5,150 nt of DNA. Origin: Candidatus Dojkabacteria bacterium UBA5209. Lineage in GTDB: Bacteria; Patescibacteriota; Dojkabacteria; SC72. The translations under genes and the position numbers were made by a program. The notes beneath the pieces were generated by a model. The model did no database searches and had not been told where the DNA came from. It saw nothing but the letters and a program-made list of their open reading frames with translations. Shown piece after piece: positions 1 to 4,403 of this stretch (position 1 is the stretch's first letter; every line of letters starts with the position of its first letter). Location: the NCBI GenBank assembly GCA_002412645.1, contig DHVL01000017.1, forward strand, positions 1-5,150, in the 5' to 3' direction.

Positions 1-139
1 TTCCAATGAAGAAAGCAAATATACCTGCAAAAAGATCTAATATCAATTGAAAATCTTCTAACCATTTTAAAGTACCTGCAATATATCCAAATACAAGGAA
101 GATGATAACGGAGATTAAGATGGTTATCTCTTTCTTCAT
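1..139 (-). CDS. Unknown membrane protein, N-terminal fragment
   Basis: I do not recognise this gene; it runs off the left edge of the window, so only about 46 residues are visible. The reading frame begins MKKEITILISVIIFLVFGY, a short Lys-rich head followed by a strongly hydrophobic segment (about residues 4-22), then a short polar stretch containing KWLEDF and a second hydrophobic stretch (LFAGIFAFFIG) cut by the edge. This suggests an N-terminal signal anchor and probably two or more membrane segments. I chose the ATG at 139 because an AAAGG Shine-Dalgarno-like sequence (complement of 148-152) lies 8 nt before it. An in-frame ATG at 175 would add 12 residues and start 5 nt after the pilin-like stop codon, but it has no visible ribosome site. 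The gene follows the pilin-like gene on the same strand at 41 nt or less, so they may be co-transcribed. Function unknown. Confidence 0.6.
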   Translation of the reverse strand, partial: MKKEITILISVIIFLVFGYIAGTLKWLEDFQLILDLFAGIFAFFIG

Positions 140-180
140 AACATTGACCTTTGTAAAGCTTTTTTCCATATTCATATATT

Positions 181-714
181 TTAGTACATCATTTTAGAAA
201 AAGATATTTTTTCATTCCTCTCAGCATGAGGAGCACACACTGTAACGTATCCTAATCCATTCTGGGAGATGTAATACCCCGTTCCATTTATAGACACGTA
301 CAGAGGGTCTTGGGGCATTTGAACTAGTTCATCAGAATTACCATTAGAAAGAAATGACATATTTACTAAATCAGTACAATCATATGGTCCTGTTTTACAT
401 ATCTCACTACCGTAATCAACACATATTTGACTAGTAGGTATCTCTTCAGGTAGCTTCCCATTCTTATTACTCCACGAGGATACAGCTGCCAATACTGAAG
501 CTATATCCGCAGATCTTTTCATATTTCTAGCCTGTGCAGCCTCTTTACTTGGATTAATAGCTAGTAGAGCCAGTAGTCCTACTACTGTGACTGCAGAGAG
601 TACAACTAATATTTCTAATATTTTAAAATTCTCCTTTTTACCTTCTTTTTCGGGTAAAGAGGGTACAAAGTTTACTGTTTCAGTTGTAATTTCCGAATCT
701 TTCATACCATACAT
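181..714 (-). CDS. Type IV pilin-like protein with non-canonical processing site
   Basis: A 177-residue protein with type IV pilin architecture. A polar N-terminal leader (residues 1-29) precedes a hydrophobic helix (31-54, starting FKILEILVV) that ends in AINP, followed by the basic RNMKRSADI stretch typical of the start of pilin alpha-1, then a globular domain with four cysteines (98, 106, 113, 160). The C-terminal GTGYYISQNGLGYVTVCAPHAE resembles pilin-like proteins of Candidate Phyla Radiation bacteria (recall, not a search). Pilins are made as inner-membrane prepilins, cut by prepilin peptidase and assembled into surface fibres. Glu34 matches the conserved +5 Glu and Phe30 the +1 residue, but the -1 position is Asn29 instead of the usual Gly, and +2 is Lys. 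It may be poorly processed or a minor or anchored pilin. The start at 714 lacks a clear Shine-Dalgarno sequence; Met4 (705) is an alternative. No other pilus genes are visible. Confidence 0.8.
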   Translation of the reverse strand: MYGMKDSEITTETVNFVPSLPEKEGKKENFKILEILVVLSAVTVVGLLALLAINPSKEAAQARNMKRSADIASVLAAVSSWSNKNGKLPEEIPTSQICVDYGSEICKTGPYDCTDLVNMSFLSNGNSDELVQMPQDPLYVSINGTGYYISQNGLGYVTVCAPHAERNEKISFSKMMY

Positions 715-828
715 AATACATAAAAGTAGTACTTGTTTACAGAGGTTAGATATATACCTATAGAGTGATAGCGAGAGGAATATAGTAATTAGTATGTCAA
801 AAAGGCTATGCTAACAATATTTCTACAG

Positions 829-837
829 TTATCCACA
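829..837 (+). promoter_or_regulatory. Perfect DnaA box in the tRNA-Ser/pilin gap
   Basis: TTATCCACA matches the DnaA box consensus TTATNCACA exactly. It stands alone in the 164-bp gap between tRNA-Ser and the pilin-like gene, about 3.5 kb from the origin cluster. It could titrate DnaA or regulate the pilin-like gene, or it could be chance. The rest of the gap is AT-rich, with an isolated TTGACA on the minus strand (800-795) that has no -10 element at proper spacing. Confidence 0.5.
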
Positions 838-878
838 TCTCTGACTATTTTTGTGAGTAATTTGTTTATGAGGAAAAA

Positions 879-964
879 CGGAGAGGGTGGGATTCGAACC
901 CACGGTACGCATAACGTACAGCACTTTTCGAGAGTACCCTATTCGACCACTCTAGCACCTCTCC
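879..964 (-). tRNA. tRNA-Ser, anticodon CGA (reads UCG)
   Basis: An 86-nt class II tRNA seen directly by folding the minus strand. The acceptor stem GGAGAGG (964-958) pairs perfectly with CCTCTCC (886-880). The D arm contains AGTGGTCGAA. The anticodon stem GTACT/AGTGC encloses loop CTCGAAA, giving anticodon CGA. A long variable arm has stem GTACG/CGTAC with loop TTATG. The T arm is GTGGG/CCCAC around TTCGAAT. The discriminator is G73, as expected for serine. The long variable arm and G73 are the usual seryl-tRNA synthetase identity features. The 3' CCA is not encoded: the discriminator is followed by TTTTT, so CCA must be added by nucleotidyltransferase, and the U-run may help end transcription. 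A tRNA-Ser with UGA anticodon also reads UCG in most genomes, so this species is probably supplementary. Confidence 0.95.
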
Positions 965-973
965 AGTAATGTA

Positions 974-994
974 ATTATACCAAAGCTAAGCTTT
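974..994 (-). promoter_or_regulatory. Extended -10 promoter of tRNA-Ser
   Basis: On the minus strand, TGGTATAAT is a perfect extended -10 element (TATAAT = complement of 974-979), placed so that transcription would begin about 2-4 nt before the first base of the tRNA. No TTGACA-like -35 is present at 17 bp, in line with reliance on the TGn extension. Directly upstream lies an inverted repeat, AAAGCT-1 nt-AGCTTT (982-994), in the usual spacer region; it could be an operator or chance. Confidence 0.65.
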
Positions 995-1036
995 AATATA
1001 TATCGTAGTAAAAAGGTTTATTGAAATCTAAAAGCC

Positions 1037-1717
1037 TTAAATCTGATCAAAGGGAATATAGTCACCATATGTAAGTCTCTCTATCCTACCCTGCTCTCTA
1101 ATATCCTTGTAAATAACCTTTTCCTGAAGTAATACAAAAATAGCATCTTTATCTGAACCATCTAAAAGCATTATCAAAGCCCTAGGATATCTTAATTTGG
1201 TCTCTACTATTAAGAAATATTGACCATCTTTAATAGAGAACCAAAAGTTATCCAATACAAACCATTCATACAAATGATTACCTGTATCAATACCTCTCGC
1301 TGTTATTCTATGCTTAATATTTGTAGGCTTGTTTGTACCAGCAACATATATAAAGAAGAGAAGAGCTATTACGCATGCCATAAGGAAATAGTTACCTAGT
1401 ATTGCAAGGAATAAAATGAAAAACATCGAAACAGCAAGAACGATATAAAAGGTTTTCTCCTCAAACTTAAAAGCATGTCTCTCAGGAGCTTCCCATTCAA
1501 AAAGCTTAATATTTTGAACTACCTTTTTAGTAGGAATATCACTTTCTTCAAGTACAATATCTTTTTGAGCTATCTTCTTTCTTTTCTCAGCTTTTTTCTT
1601 TTTAATAGCATCTTCCTTAAGCCGTTGAATATTCTCTTCCTTCTCTCTCAAAGACATCTCTCCAGAGATTATATCTAAGATATCGGAGAATTCGTTTTTA
1701 AAAGTCTTTTTCTTCAT
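1037..1717 (-). CDS. Conserved-type two-TM protein with EWEAPE motif
   Basis: A 226-residue protein of unknown function. The N-terminal third (about residues 1-65) is very charged and Lys/Glu-rich, probably coiled-coil or disordered, and cytoplasmic. EWEAPE (74-79) precedes two closely spaced membrane helices (about 90-108 and 110-127), forming a hairpin. A mixed alpha/beta C-terminal domain (about 136-226) carries ITARGIDTGNHLYEW and a hydrophobic core (FWFSIKDGQYFLIVETK). From memory, this layout (W-APE motif, TM hairpin, then a GI...Y.W...FW domain) resembles uncharacterised membrane proteins common in Candidate Phyla Radiation genomes. The start at 1717 is preceded immediately by GAGAG, a weak ribosome site. 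It begins 12 nt after the stop of the four-TM gene, so the two probably form an operon. A TATAAT at 1729-1724 has no matching -35. I assign no function. Confidence 0.75.
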   Translation of the reverse strand: MKKKTFKNEFSDILDIISGEMSLREKEENIQRLKEDAIKKKKAEKRKKIAQKDIVLEESDIPTKKVVQNIKLFEWEAPERHAFKFEEKTFYIVLAVSMFFILFLAILGNYFLMACVIALLFFIYVAGTNKPTNIKHRITARGIDTGNHLYEWFVLDNFWFSIKDGQYFLIVETKLRYPRALIMLLDGSDKDAIFVLLQEKVIYKDIREQGRIERLTYGDYIPFDQI

Positions 1718-1729
1718 CTCTCTATTATA

Positions 1730-2140
1730 TTACAGAACAAATGATATTACTAAAAGAAAAACCAATATCCCTACTCCCCAATATATGTTTAAGATATGGA
1801 AGAAGTGAAGCATTACTACAAAGTAAAGACCAAAGGTAAGGATAAAGCCCATCTTTACTACATATATCTGTATATATTCAATACTTTCTTTCTTAGAAAA
1901 GAGTAAAAGGAATCCATACATAACTAAAGATATTAAGGACGCAAGAAATATGAATGAAAGTATTACAAATACTGAAATATTTAGGTAATTGTAATCACCA
2001 TTAATATCTATTGGTAAGAAATTCCCTAAGGAGAGTAAGTACAACAGGATTGCAACACAGAAGATATTAAGAAAAAGCAAAGAAAAAAGAAATTTAATAT
2101 TTCTATCTTTATAAGTTTTCTCATCTATTTGAGTACCCAC
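1730..2140 (-). CDS. Small four-TM membrane protein, unknown
   Basis: A 136-residue, almost entirely hydrophobic protein with four predicted membrane helices at about residues 16-38, 54-80, 97-114 and 116-136. A polar loop with DINGDYNY lies between helices 1 and 2, and a charged SKKES turn follows helix 2. The chain ends inside the last helix. I recall similar small four-TM hypothetical proteins in Candidate Phyla Radiation genomes but can name no function. The start is GTG at 2140; the frame is closed by a stop four codons upstream and no other usual start codon lies between, so GTG is the only reasonable choice. AAGGA sits very close before it (about 2 nt spacing, shorter than usual). It is first in a probable two-gene operon with the next gene (12-nt gap) and is divergent from the response regulator across only 34 bp, so the promoters must lie within that gap or in the opposing coding sequence. 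Confidence 0.72.
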   Translation of the reverse strand: MGTQIDEKTYKDRNIKFLFSLLFLNIFCVAILLYLLSLGNFLPIDINGDYNYLNISVFVILSFIFLASLISLVMYGFLLLFSKKESIEYIQIYVVKMGFILTFGLYFVVMLHFFHILNIYWGVGILVFLLVISFVL

Positions 2141-2174
2141 TATCCTTAGAAATTAATTTTATTTTCTATTTCTT

Positions 2175-2903
2175 ATGAATATCTTAATTATAGAGAAATC
2201 TAAGATTATTTCATACATAATAAAAAAGACTTTGATAGCATATGGATATAACGTGAGTGAGGATAACGGAGATTTTAATAGTGAGAATTTAATTAGTAGA
2301 AATATATTTGAGATTGTAATACTGGATACTAATATAACGGGGAAGTACTCTACTTTGGATATATTAAAGAAGATTGGTAATGAGAAGAAAAGAGAGTGTA
2401 AGGTATTGGGCATATGTAGTACTGGTAATTGGAGAGATAAGGTAAATTTCCTTAACAATGGTGGTGATGATGTTCTTTCATATCCTTTTCCAATGCAAGA
2501 GTTAATAGCTAGGATACAATCTCTACTTAGAAGACCTTCTAGCTATATAGATAGTCAGATGTATATTGGTAATGTTGTATTAGATACTAGGAATAGGAGT
2601 GTATGTGTAGAGAATAAAGATGTTGATTTAAGAAAGAAAGAGTACGAACTACTAGAGTATTTACTTAGGAACAAAAATAGAACAGTAAGTAGATGCGAAC
2701 TACTCGACCATGTATGGGATTACAGAAGCTACACAGGTTCTAATACCGTGGATGTACATATTAAAAGGATTAGAGACAAGATAGAGAATAAATCTCTAAT
2801 AGAGACAGTACACGGTCAAGGATATAGAGTAAAAGACCGTAAAGCTACTAAAGCATCATCGGCATTACAAGATGAACAAAGTCAGGATCCTCCTCAATCT
2901 TAA
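2175..2903 (+). CDS. Orphan OmpR/PhoB-family regulator, degenerate receiver
   Basis: A 242-residue protein: N-terminal receiver domain (about 1-120), then an OmpR-type winged helix (about 128-221). The DNA-binding half looks intact, with a recognition helix around SNTVDVHIKRIRDKI and the wing TVHGQGYRVK, so it should bind DNA, probably as a dimer on direct repeats as family members do. The receiver keeps phospho-acceptor Asp51 (VILD51TN). The acidic pair is Glu7-Lys8 instead of Asp/Glu-Asp, the conserved Thr/Ser is Cys81 (Ser82 adjacent), and the invariant Lys of the KPF motif is Tyr103 (SYPF). Loss of a metal ligand and the Lys suggests weak or absent phosphorylation, as in known atypical regulators (inference). 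No sensor kinase lies in the window. Residues after about 221 form a polar tail encoded almost wholly in DNA that overlaps dnaN antisense. ATG 2175 gives a normal receiver N-terminus (MNILIIE) but has no clear Shine-Dalgarno sequence. Confidence 0.9.
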   Translation: MNILIIEKSKIISYIIKKTLIAYGYNVSEDNGDFNSENLISRNIFEIVILDTNITGKYSTLDILKKIGNEKKRECKVLGICSTGNWRDKVNFLNNGGDDVLSYPFPMQELIARIQSLLRRPSSYIDSQMYIGNVVLDTRNRSVCVENKDVDLRKKEYELLEYLLRNKNRTVSRCELLDHVWDYRSYTGSNTVDVHIKRIRDKIENKSLIETVHGQGYRVKDRKATKASSALQDEQSQDPPQS

Positions 2904-3969
2904 ATACTCCTGGTTTTACAGTCTCACTACACTCAAAGATAATATCTTCAGAGTCCAGATGATTTAAAACATCAGATAATAATCTTGAACTAAATGCAAT
3001 CTTAACAGAATCCCCTTCTATACTTCCTTTGAATGTACTCTTATTACTACCCAAGTCTGTTTGTGTAGCAGAAAGAGTTATACTTTTATCTTTAGAATCA
3101 ATATCGAGTATTAACTTATTACCAAGTACACTCTTAGCAATAATGTTGGTAATTTTAAGAGAGTTTAAAAATTCTGATTTACTAATCTTTGCTAATGTCT
3201 TGTATCCAGTAGGAATAATCTGTCTGTACTCTGGGAACTGTCCATCTATTAATCTAGATACCAAATCCAAATCACCATATCTAAAGAGAACCTGATTTCT
3301 ATCTTCTATTAAGAATAACTCAATATCACTTTCCTCCCCTATCTCTGTAGCAATATGTGCTAGCTCTAGTAGAGCTTTCACAGGTACTAAAATATTAATA
3401 TCCTTCTCTGCATTAGACTCTAATTTAACAATCTGTCTTGAAAGTCTTAAGCCATCAGTACCAACAAATGAAATACTCTCACCAGATACTTCTAGAAGAA
3501 TACCTGTTAATACAGGTTTAATATCATCAGTGGCTGCAGCGAATGCAACTCTGTTAACAGCCTTTATCAATGAGTCTTTAGATATCTTTAGTAATGCTTT
3601 CTGATCTCCCACAGAAGCTACTTCAGGGAAATCATCTGCAGGCATAGTGTTTAAACTAGCAAAGTTACCTGTACTAGAGATATTAAAATTCTGATTATCT
3701 AGTATCACATCTATTACTTCGGAAGGTACACTATTAACAAACTCTGTTAACTGTTTAGCAGGTACAGTAATCTTGCCCTCTGATTTAACATCAGCTCCTA
3801 TCCATGTGTTTAACCCTATCTCTAAATCAGTAGCTGTAATAATTAGCTTACCCTTACTACTCTCAAACTGTACGTTATTAAGAATAGGTAATCCTGGTTT
3901 ACTGCTTACTACCCTACTAACAATATTCAGATACTTAGAGAATGTATCTTGATTACATGTAAATTGCAT
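2848..3969 (-). CDS. dnaN: DNA polymerase III subunit beta (sliding clamp)
   Basis: A complete 373-residue beta clamp, within the usual 365-380 range. Two copies would form the ring that encircles DNA and tethers the replicative polymerase and other clamp-binding proteins. Family landmarks are in order: LPIL (27-30), ATDLEIG (46-52), PAKQL (70-74), MPADDFPE (109-116), KPVLTGILLE (151-160), GTDGLRLSR (170-178), LVPVKALLEL (194-203), GQFPEYRQIIP (243-253) and the C-terminal DPDFVHLVMPMML (361-373), where the VMPM stretch contributes to the hydrophobic client-binding cleft. The three repeated clamp domains are all present. The start at 3969 (MQFTCNQDTF) matches the usual N-terminus; no Shine-Dalgarno sequence is visible, and a TATAAT lies about 20 nt upstream. 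It follows dnaA on the same strand across the origin, the classic dnaA-dnaN order. Its last 56 bp overlap the end of the regulator gene, which runs the other way, so there is no intergenic terminator. Confidence 0.97.
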   Translation of the reverse strand: MQFTCNQDTFSKYLNIVSRVVSSKPGLPILNNVQFESSKGKLIITATDLEIGLNTWIGADVKSEGKITVPAKQLTEFVNSVPSEVIDVILDNQNFNISSTGNFASLNTMPADDFPEVASVGDQKALLKISKDSLIKAVNRVAFAAATDDIKPVLTGILLEVSGESISFVGTDGLRLSRQIVKLESNAEKDINILVPVKALLELAHIATEIGEESDIELFLIEDRNQVLFRYGDLDLVSRLIDGQFPEYRQIIPTGYKTLAKISKSEFLNSLKITNIIAKSVLGNKLILDIDSKDKSITLSATQTDLGSNKSTFKGSIEGDSVKIAFSSRLLSDVLNHLDSEDIIFECSETVKPGVFKIEEDPDFVHLVMPMML

Positions 3970-3989
3970 TATTGTATTAACATATAAAT

Positions 3990-3995
3990 ATTATA
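3990..3995 (-). promoter_or_regulatory. Probable -10 element of the dnaN promoter
   Basis: The complement reads TATAAT, a perfect -10 hexamer, 20 bp before the dnaN ATG. It would give a very short leader of about 12-15 nt. No convincing -35 sequence is found 16-18 bp upstream, and the region is so AT-rich that chance matches are possible. Confidence 0.4.
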
Positions 3996-4052
3996 TATAG
4001 GCAGTAACTAATATATTCTACTCAATATTATGACTCTTTTCTACTCTTTTAA

Positions 4053-4066
4053 TATTTATATAAATA
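4053..4066. repeat. All-AT palindrome, probable DNA unwinding element
   Basis: TATTTATATAAATA is a perfect 14-bp self-complementary sequence made only of A and T. It lies directly beyond the trinucleotide run on the dnaN side, and AT-rich DNA continues to about 4010. Its position and composition fit the easily melted part of an origin. Confidence 0.5.
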
Positions 4067-4068
4067 AG

Positions 4069-4096
4069 TAGTCTTAGTAGTAGAGAGTGTAGATAA
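4069..4096 (-). other. DnaA box plus DnaA-trio (basal unwinding element)
   Basis: On the minus strand, TTATCTACA (4096-4088, one mismatch to TTATCCACA) is followed after a 4-nt CTCT spacer by CTACTACTAAGACTA (4083-4069). That is three CTA trinucleotides, AGA and a further CTA. The opposite strand therefore presents the 3'-GAT-5' repeat known as the DnaA-trio, on which a DnaA filament assembles during strand opening in Bacillus subtilis. A second degenerate box (complement of 4096-4104, TTATCAACT, two mismatches) abuts the first. The element points toward dnaN and is followed at once by the all-AT palindrome, as expected for an unwinding element. Confidence 0.6.
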
Positions 4097-4173
4097 GTTG
4101 ATAACTAGTATATAAATTCTTTAATTACCTACTACCTACCCTATTTATTACTCTTCAAAAGAATGTCGAAAAG

Positions 4174-4185
4174 TAGGAGCTCCTA
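4174..4185. repeat. 12-bp perfect palindrome inside the origin
   Basis: TAGGAGCTCCTA is a perfect inverted repeat with no spacer. The flanks extend the symmetry (AA before, TT after) with one G/T break. It is the most GC-rich short block of the gap, which makes it stand out. A dimeric DNA-binding protein site is possible. A transcription terminator is less likely, because the hairpin would have a very short stem and no clean U-run on either strand. Confidence 0.45.
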
Positions 4186-4231
4186 TTTACTACCTTTTTG
4201 ATAAATCTGTTTATAACTTAAGATATTTTAC

Positions 4232-4283
4232 TGTGGATTTAAATGTGTATTTCTTTGGATAAGTGAGTATTTAGTGTGGATTA
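4232..4283 (-). promoter_or_regulatory. Cluster of three minus-oriented degenerate DnaA boxes
   Basis: Read on the plus strand against TGTGGATAA, the three sites are TGTGGATTT (4232-4240, two mismatches), TTTGGATAA (4254-4262, one) and TGTGGATTA (4275-4283, one). Their starts are 22 and 21 bp apart, about two helical turns, so all would lie on one face of the DNA. Regular spacing and shared orientation support real low-affinity sites better than chance matches. Confidence 0.55.
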
Positions 4284-4293
4284 AGAAGTATAG

Positions 4294-4316
4294 TTAATTA
4301 AAGGGTTTTTAATTAA
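4294..4316. repeat. AT-only inverted repeat containing two TTAATTAA palindromes
   Basis: TTAATTAA occurs at 4294-4301 and 4309-4316. The arms can pair over 9 bp (4294-4302 with 4308-4316) around the loop GGGTT. It lies about 90 bp after the dnaA stop. It is not followed by a U-run on the dnaA strand, so a classical terminator is doubtful; it may be part of the origin's AT-rich architecture. Confidence 0.35.
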
Positions 4317-4372
4317 AAGTTACTATCTAAAAGAAATCCTATTTTGTGGAATACCCAGACCTTATACTTATG

Positions 4373-4402
4373 TTATCCACATATATCCACAGGTTATACA
4401 GA
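4373..4402 (+). promoter_or_regulatory. Three closely spaced DnaA boxes at the dnaA stop
   Basis: TTATCCACA (4373-4381, perfect), ATATCCACA (4383-4391, one mismatch) and TTATACAGA (4394-4402, one mismatch to TTATNCACA) lie in the same orientation. Their starts are 10 and 11 bp apart, one helical turn each. They end one base before the dnaA stop codon and face opposite to the other boxes of the gap. Helical phasing would favour cooperative DnaA loading. Confidence 0.7.
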
Positions 4403-4403
4403 A

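Larger units (their letters stand above)
3970..4403. other. oriC: Candidate replication origin (oriC) between dnaA and dnaN
   Basis: This 434-bp gap holds no credible gene. It is very AT-rich, lies between dnaA and dnaN, and contains many DnaA-box-like 9-mers, the standard makeup of bacterial origins. From dnaA toward dnaN it holds: three plus-oriented boxes (4373-4402); minus-oriented degenerate boxes near 4345 (two mismatches), 4275, 4254 and 4232; an AT inverted repeat (4294-4316); a GC-containing palindrome (4174-4185); a box plus trinucleotide run (4069-4096); an all-AT palindrome (4053-4066); and the dnaN promoter. Initiator DnaA would bind the boxes and melt the AT-rich part next to dnaN. 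The assignment rests on position and motifs only; a GC-skew plot of the whole replicon would be an independent test. Confidence 0.85.

Noticed and set aside
625..640. Internal AAGGAG in the pilin-like gene as a ribosome site for a shorter product
   Set aside because: The triplet at suitable spacing is ATA, not a usual start codon, and the sequence is explained by Lys-Lys-Glu codons in the leader.
795..800. Perfect TTGACA (minus strand) upstream of the pilin-like gene as a promoter
   Set aside because: The nearest -10-like hexamers lie about 10 and 24 bp away, outside the 16-18 bp window, so the pairing is not supported.
1475..1678. 67-codon plus-strand reading frame
   Set aside because: It lies opposite the Lys/Glu-rich N-terminus of the 226-residue protein; its Phe/Leu/Ser-rich product is the antisense shadow of that composition and it has no ribosome site.
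1724..1729. TATAAT just before the 226-residue protein start, suggesting a leaderless promoter
   Set aside because: There is no -35 or extended -10 context, and the short 12-nt gap after the preceding gene makes co-transcription the simpler reading.
2159..2458. 99-codon minus-strand reading frame opposite the regulator
   Set aside because: It is fully antisense to the conserved receiver domain, its hydrophobic composition mirrors the AT-rich template, and it has no recognisable family features.
3029..3295. 88-codon plus-strand reading frame inside dnaN
   Set aside because: It is antisense to conserved clamp domain coding sequence and shows no protein-family signal.
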